19,940 bases of DNA, from contig JAIRPH010000155.1 in the NCBI GenBank assembly GCA_031257135.1, forward strand, positions 1 through 19,940, written 5' to 3'. The position numbers and the translations under genes were made by a program. How positions within the stretch are numbered: the first letter of the stretch is position 1; every line of letters starts with the position of its first letter. Of the stretch, positions 6,272 to 14,161 are shown in pieces. This DNA is from Spirochaetaceae bacterium (GTDB lineage: Bacteria; Spirochaetota; Spirochaetia; Treponematales; Breznakiellaceae). The notes beneath the pieces were generated by a model. The model was not told the DNA's origin. It was given only the letters and a program-made list of their open reading frames with translations, and did not search any database.

Positions 6272-6290
6272 CGGGCGGAAAAATCGCCCG
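6272..6290. terminator. GC hairpin between convergent genes
   Basis: CGGGCG (6272-6277) pairs with CGCCCG (6285-6290) around a 7-nt AT-rich loop. It lies in the 53-bp gap between the ends of the Rpn-type gene and the DUF4340 gene. There is no immediate T run (a TTTTT follows about 12 bases later on the plus strand), so termination is uncertain. Confidence 0.35.
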
Positions 6291-6304
6291 ATGGCGGCGG
6301 ATTT

Positions 6305-7672
6305 TTAGTCCGCAGGCTTCAGCAGTTCCGCGGCTTCGTAGACGCCCCGGATTTGAGACCGGGAAACCAAGAACTCCGCGACGCCCTCCGATTCAAGGGC
6401 ATAGAAATCCCGATTGTACGGAATAAAGCGAACCGCCGCAACGGTTTCGGGCGGATTATTCAGCCGATATTCGATGGCGATTTCCGCGACGCCGCCGTAC
6501 TGCGGACGATTGGGAAGTTCCGCGTCCGCCAAAACGCCGATTGCTTTCTGATACCAGCTTTTGAAACTTTTCTCTTCCACCTGCTTTCCATTGAAAAAAT
6601 AGGAGGTTTCTTCCCCTTGCCGCCGAATTTCGCCGGTCAAAGCCGAGCCGCCGCCTCGGACGGCAACGGCATCCACCCGGTCGATGCTCACAATCAGCGC
6701 AAATTTATCGAGCAGGCTAAAGGGAGTAACCGTCAAGAGCGGCTCAATATCATATATGGTAAAAACTTCCGGCTCTCCGTTTCGCTGGGCGTACCGCCGC
6801 CCCTCTTCGCGCTTCCCAAGAAGCAAGTCCAGAGTCTCTTCCGGCGTTTCGATGAACGCCCTAAGGGGCTTATCCAGCCCGTAAGGTTCAAGGTCTGCCG
6901 GATGAGGGTCGATAAAATCCAGAACCCGCAGATTCTGAAAGCCCTGTACCAGCGGTTCAAACCGCTCGCCGCTCACCCCCCGCCGCGCCGCATAGGGCGC
7001 GTCCATGATGTGCGTACAGAACGGCGCAAGCAAGGGATCGTCCCCTGATTTCGCCCTAATGTCGATGCGAAGCTCAGGAGATTCCAGCAGAAACCGGCTC
7101 ACGTCGGCTACGGCGAAAGAGGAGGAGACGATCTTGTTCCGAATACGGGAAACATCCGCAAAAATCCCGGAACCGGAGTAAGAAGATACCAGATATACCT
7201 TGGGGTCTCCGGCTTTCATCACATAATAGGCGGTTCGGGAAGGGTTCATGCTTCCGCCGATGAACTCCGCGGTTTCTCCGTCTCCGGCGGTTAAAAGGAT
7301 GCGCCCCGCCGGCGCGTCCAGCCCGTACACCGAGAGGTCTTGCGGGTTTTCTTCTATGACCCGCTCCGCTTGCAGTACCGAAAGAGACCGGGCAATAGCG
7401 TTCACCTCGCTCTGATTCAAAGGACCCGGCAACGCCGGATGAGGCTCCCACCGCTCGCCTTCCCGTTTCAGGGTCAGTCCTGCGCCGGGAAGAGACAGGG
7501 CGGTCAGGGCGTTGAAGTCCAGCGATGCCAGCGGGAAATACTCCTTAGACGCATAGCCGCCTTGAGGAATCGCGCTTTTCTTAGTCCGATAGGCTTTCGC
7601 CCCAAAATACCCTCCCAGCAGGATGATAACAACCGCCGCCCCGCCGATAAAACCTTTAACCTGTTTTGTCAT
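6305..7672 (-). CDS. DUF4340 membrane-anchored protein, last gene of the Gld-like ABC operon
   Basis: From the ATG at 7670-7672 the product has 455 residues. One membrane helix lies at about residues 8-27 (GFIGGAAVVIILLGGYFGA). The long outer part contains features seen in DUF4340 proteins: LDFNALTALSLPGAGLTLKREGERWE, VIEENPQDLSVYGLDAPAGRI, then a second similar unit around DLEPYGLDKPLRAFIE. YGLD followed by a beta region occurs twice, indicating an internal duplication. DUF4340 genes commonly follow an ABC ATPase, an ABC-2 permease and a GldG-like gene, as here, and the products are thought to act as extracytoplasmic partners of the exporter; the substrate is unknown. A TTG at 7694-7696 is an alternative start. 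The frame stays open further upstream into the repeat region to about 7909 without an ATG, GTG or TTG. No strong ribosome binding site precedes either start. Confidence 0.8.
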   Translation of the reverse strand: MTKQVKGFIGGAAVVIILLGGYFGAKAYRTKKSAIPQGGYASKEYFPLASLDFNALTALSLPGAGLTLKREGERWEPHPALPGPLNQSEVNAIARSLSVLQAERVIEENPQDLSVYGLDAPAGRILLTAGDGETAEFIGGSMNPSRTAYYVMKAGDPKVYLVSSYSGSGIFADVSRIRNKIVSSSFAVADVSRFLLESPELRIDIRAKSGDDPLLAPFCTHIMDAPYAARRGVSGERFEPLVQGFQNLRVLDFIDPHPADLEPYGLDKPLRAFIETPEETLDLLLGKREEGRRYAQRNGEPEVFTIYDIEPLLTVTPFSLLDKFALIVSIDRVDAVAVRGGGSALTGEIRRQGEETSYFFNGKQVEEKSFKSWYQKAIGVLADAELPNRPQYGGVAEIAIEYRLNNPPETVAAVRFIPYNRDFYALESEGVAEFLVSRSQIRGVYEAAELLKPAD

Positions 7673-7691
7673 AAAAATTACAGACCAAAAC

Positions 7692-7711
7692 CTCAAGGAC
7701 TCAGCCTTGAG
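7692..7711. repeat. Inverted repeat upstream of the DUF4340 gene
   Basis: CTCAAGG (7692-7698) and CCTTGAG (7705-7711) form a perfect 7-bp stem with a 6-nt loop, about 20 bp before the ATG at 7672. In the transcript it could affect initiation; there is no T run after it. Confidence 0.6.
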
Positions 7712-7743
7712 ATAGTCCTCCTCTTTGGTAAGATACTCTTTCC

Positions 7744-7765
7744 CGTCTCTAACAGAGACGTTTTT
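7744..7765 (+). terminator. Orphan intrinsic terminator on the plus strand
   Basis: CGTCTCT (7744-7750) pairs with AGAGACG (7754-7760) around AAC and is followed by TTTTT (7761-7765). It is a textbook shape on the plus strand, yet no plus-strand gene reaches it. In the minus-strand operon transcript it would be a plain hairpin that could trim or protect the mRNA between the GldG-like and DUF4340 genes. Confidence 0.5.
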
Positions 7766-7809
7766 CCGGCATGAAACGCCGTCAGCCTTGTTCCGATCCA
7801 GCCTCTCCC

Positions 7810-7882
7810 CGCTTTTTAAGAGGTTTTCCTCGCTTTTTAGGAGGTTTTCCCCACTTTTTAAGAGAAAATCCCGCTTTGAAGG
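7810..7882. repeat. 21-bp tandem repeat, three copies plus a fragment
   Basis: Units at 7810-7830, 7831-7851 and 7852-7872 share CGCTTTTTAAGAGGTTTTCC with a few changes, followed by a 10-bp remnant. Units one and two contain GAGG-TTTT-CCTC-like small hairpins. On the minus strand, in the DUF4340 frame, the repeat would encode a leucine/lysine heptad (LLKSGEN, LLKSEEN, LLKSGER). It lies in the 218-bp spacer between two genes that normally adjoin in this operon type. Confidence 0.85.
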
Positions 7883-7890
7883 ACGAGAGC

Positions 7891-9309
7891 TTACAAGTGC
7901 CGGCGTCTAAGCCACGTTATCAGCCCTAAAACAAAGCAGATAAGCGGAATCAGTACCACAAAGACCAGCCCGATAATCAAGGCGGTAAGCTGATTCATGC
8001 TCATAGGCATCATAAAGGTACTACGGGACCCTACAGACAGGACTTCAGGACGATCCGTAATCCACGCCAGCGCGTTCATGAAGAAATCGAGGTTTCCCGG
8101 TATCTGCGCTGTCAGTTCCGCGAACATGGCGTTGCCCACAAGGACTATCCGAGTCTGCTTTCCATCTTCCGGGTATTCCGGGTCAACGGCGGCGATTCCC
8201 AGCGTAATCGGACCGGGTATGTCCGCGGGAAGCTGTTCCTGAGCGGAGCTGTTCAAATCAGTCCGCAGGAAGGACTTGTCCGAAGAAGCAAGAAAGGGAA
8301 CCGCCTTGACCGTCCGCCGCCGGATGTCCGATACCGAAACGCCCATAGATAAGGGCATGAATACCGGCGTTTTGTTCTCAATCAGGGGATTGACTATATC
8401 CTGAGCCTGCATCGCCGGCAGGAATTCAAAGAGCGAGCCTCCGCCGAAACGGTAATTCGGATCAAGCTCCGCCACGACGCCGTAGTCGAAGCGGAGACCG
8501 TAGCCGGAAAGGACGTCGTTGAGGCTTTCAGCCGCGCCGCTCCGGTAATCCAGCAGAGCCAACAGCCGCCCGCCGCCTTCGAGGTAGTCCCGTAGCCGTT
8601 CCGCCTCGGCCGGAGCGAAGGGGGTTTTCGGATTATTCAGAATCACTCCGGCGGCGTTTTCAGGAATCGGCGTCTGCATGAGACTCGCCTGCCGAAGCGC
8701 GTAATTCTCCCGTTCCAGAGCATCCTGCACGGCAAGGGGAGCTTCCTGATGTCCTGTTATTTCGTACACCGCCGGCGTCTCCCCCGCGCCGGCGTATAGG
8801 AGCGCGGCGGTAATCCGTTTCTCTATGGCTATGCCCGTAACCTGCGGAGCCTGCTGTTGATTGTAATACACGTCATACATATCCATAGGAGTAATAACCT
8901 TAAAGCCCTTCGCGCCTTCTACGACGAGCGAGCCTTTGGGTATGCCTTTGCCGTTCCGGTCGAAGCGTTTCATCAAGCCCGGATTCAGGTCGGGGTCAGC
9001 GGCTTCAAAGCGGATAAGCCGGTTCTTCGCCGCGTAGCGTTCCGCAATCTCTTTCGCCCGAATTTCTTCTCCGCCCGGCTCCCAAATGCCGTAAATCGCC
9101 GCCGGTTCCTTGACCGCTTCAATGACGCGCAGAGTCTGTTCGGAAAGAGAAAAGACCTTGTTCGGAGAAAGATCGAACTGCGGCGAAATCATCTGGACAA
9201 TAAGGTTAAGCAGTATCGCCGCCGCGATAGCCCCAATCGCAATAACCGCCGCAAAGCCTCCGTATTTTACATACCGGGTTCTCAAAGAGCTGGAAATACG
9301 GTTTAACAT
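7891..9309 (-). CDS. GldG-like ABC transporter auxiliary protein
   Basis: The product has 472 residues, with an N-terminal membrane helix (about 17-40) directly followed by FDLSPNKVFSLSEQTLRVI, the characteristic opening of GldG/ABC_transp_aux proteins. A large outer domain follows (YEITGHQEAPLAVQDALERENY, GVILNNPKTPFAPAEAERLRDYLEGGGRLLALLDY), similar to ThuA/GATase-like folds in this family. A second helix lies near the C-terminus (about 446-467), ending WLRRRHL. In Bacteroidetes GldG works with GldA and GldF in an ABC complex needed for gliding; homologues in non-gliding bacteria belong to ABC systems of unknown cargo, and that is the safer reading here. The start ATG touches the permease stop (TAG then ATG), so translation is probably coupled. 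A repeat-rich spacer separates it from the DUF4340 gene. Confidence 0.85.
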   Translation of the reverse strand: MLNRISSSLRTRYVKYGGFAAVIAIGAIAAAILLNLIVQMISPQFDLSPNKVFSLSEQTLRVIEAVKEPAAIYGIWEPGGEEIRAKEIAERYAAKNRLIRFEAADPDLNPGLMKRFDRNGKGIPKGSLVVEGAKGFKVITPMDMYDVYYNQQQAPQVTGIAIEKRITAALLYAGAGETPAVYEITGHQEAPLAVQDALERENYALRQASLMQTPIPENAAGVILNNPKTPFAPAEAERLRDYLEGGGRLLALLDYRSGAAESLNDVLSGYGLRFDYGVVAELDPNYRFGGGSLFEFLPAMQAQDIVNPLIENKTPVFMPLSMGVSVSDIRRRTVKAVPFLASSDKSFLRTDLNSSAQEQLPADIPGPITLGIAAVDPEYPEDGKQTRIVLVGNAMFAELTAQIPGNLDFFMNALAWITDRPEVLSVGSRSTFMMPMSMNQLTALIIGLVFVVLIPLICFVLGLITWLRRRHL

Positions 9310-10173
9310 CTAATTCCACCGCCGTTTCTCAATAAGCTGGGCGGTCAAAAACAGAAACAAACCGCAAAAAGAAGCGTAATAAAAGAGAGCCTCTCCTTTT
9401 ACTATCCCCAAAGTGAAATCCTGATACCGCTTGTTCAGGGAAAACCACGAAAAAACTTTCCGTATAAAGCCGTTAAAGACGGTCCGGTTGAAACCATAAA
9501 GCCCGGCAATGACCGCGCCCCAGACAATCGCCCCGGCTAAGACAATATAGAGATTCCGGGTATTGAAATAGAGAAACGCGCACACGATTCCGCCCAAAAA
9601 AAGCGCGGCAATCAGTCCCGAAGTAATGCCGGTAGGGAAAATCTGACTCACCGAGTCAATAAGCCATATCATAAGAAGCGAAAAAAAGCTGACCGCCCCC
9701 GCGGTAATTTGATTTTCCGTCGCCGCTGAAATGAACATCCCTATGGAAATATAAGAAGCCCCCAAAAATATAAAGCCCAAATAGCCGCCGACCGTTGCCG
9801 CCAACGCCAGTTCTCCGAATACCGCTATAACCAGCGCGTACAGCGCGGTCGCCCCCAAGGTCAGGAGAAACAGAATAAAAGCCGCAAGAAATTTCCCCAT
9901 AACGATTTCCGCCACCGTTACCGGCGCGGTAAGCAGAAGCTGATCCGTCTTCTGCCGGCGTTCTTCCGAGAACAGCCGCATCGTCAGCATAGGGATAGTA
10001 AAGAGATATATCAGCAGAATACTCCCCAAAAAATTGCTGAAATCGGAACTCATGCGGATCAGATTGATGAAAACAAAGTAAATCCCGGCGATCAGCAGAA
10101 AAAACCCCATGTAAATGTATCCCGCCGGGGTAAGAAAGTAGGAACGAAGCTCCCGCTTCAGTATGGCAATCAT
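9310..10173 (-). CDS. ABC-2 type permease, GldF-like
   Basis: The 287-residue integral membrane protein has about six to seven helices. It opens with ILKRELRSYFLTPAGYIYMGFFLL, typical of ABC-2 permeases of this group. The cytoplasmic segment MRLFSEERRQKTDQLLLTAPVT after the second helix is a hallmark of GldF-like and related gliding/Nos-type permeases. It forms the membrane channel for the ATPase encoded just upstream (4-bp ATGA overlap, 10170-10173) and is followed with no gap by the GldG-like gene. It acts in the inner membrane; the transported molecule cannot be deduced. Length is normal and no defect is seen. Confidence 0.88.
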   Translation of the reverse strand: MIAILKRELRSYFLTPAGYIYMGFFLLIAGIYFVFINLIRMSSDFSNFLGSILLIYLFTIPMLTMRLFSEERRQKTDQLLLTAPVTVAEIVMGKFLAAFILFLLTLGATALYALVIAVFGELALAATVGGYLGFIFLGASYISIGMFISAATENQITAGAVSFFSLLMIWLIDSVSQIFPTGITSGLIAALFLGGIVCAFLYFNTRNLYIVLAGAIVWGAVIAGLYGFNRTVFNGFIRKVFSWFSLNKRYQDFTLGIVKGEALFYYASFCGLFLFLTAQLIEKRRWN

Positions 10174-11111
10174 AATTTCTCCTGAGTAGTTACGTTAAGG
10201 AATATTTCTTCAAGGCTCATGTCCATAGACCGCATCATGAGAACCGGAATGTCCGCTTTTGCGAGGAACCGGAACAGCTCCCGCCGGATGTCCGCGTCCT
10301 CGGCGGCGGAAACCGCCACATCCGCGGTTCCCGCTTCGGGAGATTCCCGAAACTCAAACCCTCGGATAAAAGGCGCGGTTTTCAGGGCATCTTCCAGCGC
10401 GGTTTTTTCTCCCTCCAGCCGGAGGAGGATTTGATTCCCCCCGGAAAGCCGCTTCGACAGTTCCTCCGCGGCTCCGTCCGCGGCGATTTTCCCCTGATTG
10501 ATAATCAGCACCCGCCGGCATACCGCGCTCACCTCGGGCAGAATATGGGAACTGAGAATAACCGTACGATCCTTCCCAAGAGCGATAATCAAATCCCGAA
10601 TTTCCATAATCTGCTTAGGATCGAGTCCCGCGGTAGGCTCGTCGAGAATCAGCGTCTCCGGGTCTCCGATCAACGCCTGAGCCAGTCCAACCCGCTGACG
10701 ATACCCTTTGGAGAGATTCTTTATCAGCCTTCCCGCGGTATGCTCCAGCCCGGCGGTTTCCATAATCCGATTGATGTGGGCTTTCCGGGTTTCCCGCTTG
10801 ACCTTTTTGATTTCTCCGGCAAAGACAAGGTAATCCCGCACCGTCATTTCCGGGTAAAGCGGCGGATTTTCCGGCAAATAGCCGATCTTCTTCTTGGTTT
10901 CTATGGGATGTTCCAAAATGTCCAGCCCGTCTACCGTAACCGTCCCGGAAGTAGACGATATATACCCGGTAAGGATATTCATGGTAGTGGATTTTCCCGC
11001 GCCGTTAGGTCCAAGAAAGCCCACGATTTCGCCTTTGCCTATGGTAAAACTGACCTGATCCACCGCCGTATGCGGACCGTACCGTTTCACTACCTGTGCG
11101 GCTTCAATCAC
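10170..11111 (-). CDS. ABC transporter ATP-binding protein, GldA-like
   Basis: The 313-residue ATPase shows all nucleotide-binding motifs: Walker A GPNGAGKST (34-42), GYLPENPPLYPEMTV with Glu at the Q-loop site as is usual in ABC-2 exporters (77-91), signature LSKGYRQR (133-140), Walker B LILDEPTAGLDP (154-165) and the switch His in SSH (187-189). The last 80 residues form a regulatory tail as in GldA/CcmA-type proteins. It starts with GTG at 11109-11111, with AGGAGG five bases upstream. A strong promoter at 11130-11158 begins the operon here, giving a leader of only about a dozen bases. It heads the set ATPase, permease, GldG-like, DUF4340. Confidence 0.92.
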   Translation of the reverse strand: MIEAAQVVKRYGPHTAVDQVSFTIGKGEIVGFLGPNGAGKSTTMNILTGYISSTSGTVTVDGLDILEHPIETKKKIGYLPENPPLYPEMTVRDYLVFAGEIKKVKRETRKAHINRIMETAGLEHTAGRLIKNLSKGYRQRVGLAQALIGDPETLILDEPTAGLDPKQIMEIRDLIIALGKDRTVILSSHILPEVSAVCRRVLIINQGKIAADGAAEELSKRLSGGNQILLRLEGEKTALEDALKTAPFIRGFEFRESPEAGTADVAVSAAEDADIRRELFRFLAKADIPVLMMRSMDMSLEEIFLNVTTQEKL

Positions 11112-11129
11112 AACGTCCTCCTGACTGGT

Positions 11130-11158
11130 ATGATACGCAGACTAAGAAAAACTGTCAA
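11130..11158 (-). promoter_or_regulatory. Strong sigma70 promoter of the Gld-like ABC operon
   Basis: On the minus strand TTGACA (11153-11158), a 17-bp spacer and TATCAT (11130-11135) lie in the 55-bp gap after the dnaB stop. The predicted start near 11123 falls just before the AGGAGG site at 11117-11122. The operon can therefore be transcribed independently of dnaB. Confidence 0.75.
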
Positions 11159-11166
11159 ATAGCGGG

Positions 11167-12504
11167 TTACGGGGCGTCCGCGGTTCTGGCAAGGGATACA
11201 AATTTCGCGTATTTTGACAGCATCAGCAGATTAACCGTTCCTACCGGACCGTTTCTCTGCTTTGCGAGAATCAGGTCCCGCTCAATTCCCTCTTCGTTGG
11301 TTCGTTCCGCCGGGTCTCGGTCGGATTCACGTTTCCCGTGAAGAAACATCACCACATCCGCGTCCTGCTCGATTGCGCCGGATTCCCGTATGCTGGCAAG
11401 ACTGGGCTTTTCCTTCTCAGCCTCCCGGGTAAGCTGGGAAAGCGCGACAATGGGAATGTTAAGCTCCCGGGCAAGGCTTTTAAGAGATCGGGAAATTTCG
11501 GCGATCTGCTCGTGCCGAGGAAGCCGGAAATTATCAGAAGTGATAAGCGTCAGGTAATCAATGAAAATAATTTCCACCCGCTCCTGAGACCGCAGAAGCC
11601 GAGCCTGCGCCTGAAGATCAAGGAGCTTCATATTCGGCATATCCACAATGTACAAGGGCGCGTCATAGATGTTTCCAGCCGCTTCCATGAGTTTCTGAAA
11701 ATCGCTTTCCTGAAAAAAACCGGTTCTGATGGCGTTCGCGTTTATCCGCCCCTCCGAGGCGATAAGCCTCAGCATCAATGCCCGGTCGGACATTTCCAGC
11801 GTAAAAAAACCGGTCGGTATCTTCTGCTTTATGGAAATATGAGAAGCCATCGTGAGGGCAAGCGCGGTCTTCCCCATAGAAGGACGCGCGCCGATGATGA
11901 TAAGTTCAGCCGGCTGAAACCCCGCGGTCAACTGATCCAGATCGTCAAAGCCCGAAGGAATCCCAGTTAAGTTTTTTTTTGACTGATACAGCCGTTCAAT
12001 AACGTCGATGGTTTCCCGGACGATTTCGCCGGCTTTTTTATACCGAAAGGTCTGACGGCTCTCGCCCAGAGCAAAGATTTTCTGCTGAGTCTCCTCCAGA
12101 ATGATCCGGGTCTCCTGAGATTCATCGTAGGATTTCACGATAACCTCATTGGAAATCCGAATCAATGCCCGTCTGAGCGCGTAACTCTGGACGGTTTGGG
12201 CGTAATATTCGATGTTCGCGCTGGACGGCACCAGATTGGTCAGAGAAGCCACATAGCCCGGACCGCCCACTTCATCGAGTTTCCCGTTCTGCCGAAGCTC
12301 CCGCGTTACCGTCAGAATATCAGCCTCAACATCCTTTCTAAAAAGATCGAGTATAACTTCGTAAATCTTGCCGTTTGCGCGGGAATAAAAATCCTCAGCC
12401 CTCAGATACTGAATGGCGGTAGCTATGGCGTACTTGTCCTGCAATAACGCGCCTAAGGTAGCCTGCTCCGCCACCGGATCATGAGGAGGAATGGATTGAT
12501 TCAA
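11167..12504 (-). CDS. dnaB: Replicative DNA helicase DnaB
   Basis: The 445-residue product is the hexameric 5'-3' helicase that unwinds the replication fork. The N-terminal domain (PPHDPVAEQATLGALL at 6-21, LTNLVPSSANIEYYA) contacts primase. The C-terminal RecA-like motor has TGIPSGFDDLDQLTAGF (180-196), Walker A GARPSMGKT (205-213), Walker B IIFIDYLTLI, and the later motif ALSQLTREAEKEKP followed by LRESGAIEQDAD-type residues (IRESGAIEQDADVVMFL). Length and motifs are normal and there is no intein. The start is TTG at 12502-12504, because MNQSIPPHDP is the usual N-terminus and no ATG is near; AGAGGA lies about a dozen bases upstream. It ends the ribosomal operon, 35 bp after rplI. Confidence 0.95.
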   Translation of the reverse strand: MNQSIPPHDPVAEQATLGALLQDKYAIATAIQYLRAEDFYSRANGKIYEVILDLFRKDVEADILTVTRELRQNGKLDEVGGPGYVASLTNLVPSSANIEYYAQTVQSYALRRALIRISNEVIVKSYDESQETRIILEETQQKIFALGESRQTFRYKKAGEIVRETIDVIERLYQSKKNLTGIPSGFDDLDQLTAGFQPAELIIIGARPSMGKTALALTMASHISIKQKIPTGFFTLEMSDRALMLRLIASEGRINANAIRTGFFQESDFQKLMEAAGNIYDAPLYIVDMPNMKLLDLQAQARLLRSQERVEIIFIDYLTLITSDNFRLPRHEQIAEISRSLKSLARELNIPIVALSQLTREAEKEKPSLASIRESGAIEQDADVVMFLHGKRESDRDPAERTNEEGIERDLILAKQRNGPVGTVNLLMLSKYAKFVSLARTADAP

Positions 12505-12539
12505 ATCCTGTATCCTCTAAGAACCGCCGGTTTACGGGA

Positions 12540-13109
12540 TTAGGCGTTTTCTGAGACCGTTTCAGGCTCTGCCGTTTCCGCGGGGGCTTCCGCTTTGGCT
12601 TCGTCCTCTCCCCGGCGGCGGCGGGGCTTTGAAGACGCCGAGGCTTTGGTTTCAGTTTTAACGGCCTGACCTTGAACGGTAACGGTTATCTCCGCGAAGG
12701 CGTTTTCGTAGAGCTTAATCGAAGCCTTGTATTTACCTACGCTCTTGAAAACGTTCCCGGCGAGTTCAACCCGTTTTCGTTCAATCTGGAATCCCTGTTT
12801 AGTCAGCTCGTCCGCCACGGTTTGACTCGTAACCGCGCCGTAGAGTTTACCGTTTGCTCCCGCGGGCATGGTGATAGTCAGCTCCAGAGATTCCAACCTT
12901 TCTTTGACGCCTGCGGCGTCCTTTCGTTTTTCTTTTTTTCGGGTTTCAATCTCCTCTTTCCGAGCCTCGAAGAGCTTAACGGTTCGGTCTGTATAGGGAA
13001 GAGCGATGCCCCGGGGAAAAAGAAAATTCCGGGCGTATCCCTTAGCTACATCCTTTACATCCCCTTCTTCTCCCAAGGGGGCAAGGTCTTTATTCAAAAT
13101 AACTTTCAT
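12540..13109 (-). CDS. rplI: Ribosomal protein bL9, with C-terminal extension
   Basis: MKVILNKDLAPLGEEGDVKDV and GYARNFLFPRGIA (24-36) are the 23S rRNA-binding N-terminal domain of bL9. A connecting helix rich in Lys and Glu (about 44-75) leads to the C-terminal domain ending near residue 150. The usual length is about 150, so the last 39 residues are an additional acidic/Ala-rich tail after a basic PRRRRG patch; a tail of this kind would be disordered. The gene lies 71 bp after the DUF2232 gene and 35 bp before dnaB. AAAGGAG lies upstream at a somewhat long distance. Confidence 0.95.
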   Translation of the reverse strand: MKVILNKDLAPLGEEGDVKDVAKGYARNFLFPRGIALPYTDRTVKLFEARKEEIETRKKEKRKDAAGVKERLESLELTITMPAGANGKLYGAVTSQTVADELTKQGFQIERKRVELAGNVFKSVGKYKASIKLYENAFAEITVTVQGQAVKTETKASASSKPRRRRGEDEAKAEAPAETAEPETVSENA

Positions 13110-13180
13110 AGCGTTTCTACAAGCTCCTTTACATATATAAACTTAAAACAAGAACTCAGAGGATGCCTCGTTAGCCTTGT

Positions 13181-14155
13181 TCACATCCCCGGAGTAGAGG
13201 ATGGTCCATCAGTTTTCGGCGCGCGAAACGGCGCCCAATGCTCGGCAATACCCAGCAATACCAGCAATCCTAAAACAACGACGTTAATGCCCGGACTGAA
13301 TATCAGAAAGATAATCAGGATGTTAAGCCCCAGCCGCATAACCGGAGACAAGTTCTTGCGCGATAAAAAATGCCGCACAATTCCCCAGCCTTGCGCCAGA
13401 TAGAGGATACTGCATATCGTTACCATATTCCATGCCCCAATTTCAAGAAGCGGCAAAGCCGTCAATGTAGCCAGCACCGCTCCGAGCAGGGAAAAAGACA
13501 ATGCCCAAATAAACCAGGGAGGCGTATAAAACAGGCTTATCTGTTCCGGCACGGTTATACGCCGAATAAGCCGGGCAAGCAACAGCCCCATTTGCCGGCT
13601 TATAAAGAAAATCCCAAGACAAGATACAAGCCCGCCCCCTCGGAGTATCACTAGGGTAATTGCTTCCGCGACGGCTTCCGGCGTAATATACTGCTCTAAA
13701 AGAGAACGCTGGACCGCATCATTGCCGGCGGAGGCGATGAAAAGAGAACTCAGCTGTTCCCCCTGAGTCTTGAGAAACGCGCGGAAACTTCCCTGCGTTG
13801 TCTCAGTAACCAGCAAAAACAAGAGAGACCCTGCAACAGACCCCAAAATAAACCGGTAGGGTAACGTTATCCGTACCGGTCCTACCTGCCTAAAAGGAGG
13901 AGCTACAATCCAGCTGAAAATCAGCGCGGTCAGCGTAAAGTACAGCATATCTATCCAGCGGTGCGCCCCGGCTGACAAGAGCGAGACGAACGCGTTTCCT
14001 AAAACGGCTATGCCCGCGCTGACCCATACCGAGGGGAATGGGTATCCGTAAGCCATAAAGCTCAACGGGACTAGGAATAAAAACCCGGGCAAACCGCTTC
14101 GGAATAGTCCCGCGCTGAGGATGCCGCTTAGTAAGGCAGGTATATAAGGGATCAT
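13181..14155 (-). CDS. DUF2232 / YybS-like integral membrane protein
   Basis: The 324-residue hydrophobic protein has about eight membrane helices spread over its length and a loop containing TPEAVAEAITLVILRGGG in the middle. Its place between rpsR and rplI and its profile fit the YybS-like DUF2232 family, found next to rplI in many bacteria. The function of the family is not established, and no catalytic motif is visible. It starts 6 bp after rpsR, so it is co-transcribed and probably coupled. The final segment (APFRAPKTDGPSSTPGM) is polar and probably cytoplasmic. I am sure that it is a membrane protein and less sure of the family name. Confidence 0.75.
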   Translation of the reverse strand: MIPYIPALLSGILSAGLFRSGLPGFLFLVPLSFMAYGYPFPSVWVSAGIAVLGNAFVSLLSAGAHRWIDMLYFTLTALIFSWIVAPPFRQVGPVRITLPYRFILGSVAGSLLFLLVTETTQGSFRAFLKTQGEQLSSLFIASAGNDAVQRSLLEQYITPEAVAEAITLVILRGGGLVSCLGIFFISRQMGLLLARLIRRITVPEQISLFYTPPWFIWALSFSLLGAVLATLTALPLLEIGAWNMVTICSILYLAQGWGIVRHFLSRKNLSPVMRLGLNILIIFLIFSPGINVVVLGLLVLLGIAEHWAPFRAPKTDGPSSTPGM

Positions 14156-14161
14156 CCGGTA

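Noticed and set aside
6248..7048. Plus-strand frame of 266 codons opposite the DUF4340 gene
   Set aside because: It is a shadow caused by high GC and codon bias; no family resemblance and no promoter.
7725..7910. Plus-strand frame with SPLFKRF/SSLFRRF heptads over the 21-bp repeats
   Set aside because: The repeats are open in several frames; this one contains a strong terminator near its start and has no promoter or ribosome binding site.
7891..7912. Programmed frameshift joining the GldG-like and DUF4340 frames
   Set aside because: The overlap window is only about 18 bp and contains no slippery heptamer; the stop TAG in the second frame lies just upstream. I kept only the open-frame observation.
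10431..11162. Plus-strand frame of 243 codons opposite the ABC ATPase
   Set aside because: It covers the complete Walker and signature motifs on the other strand and the operon promoter.
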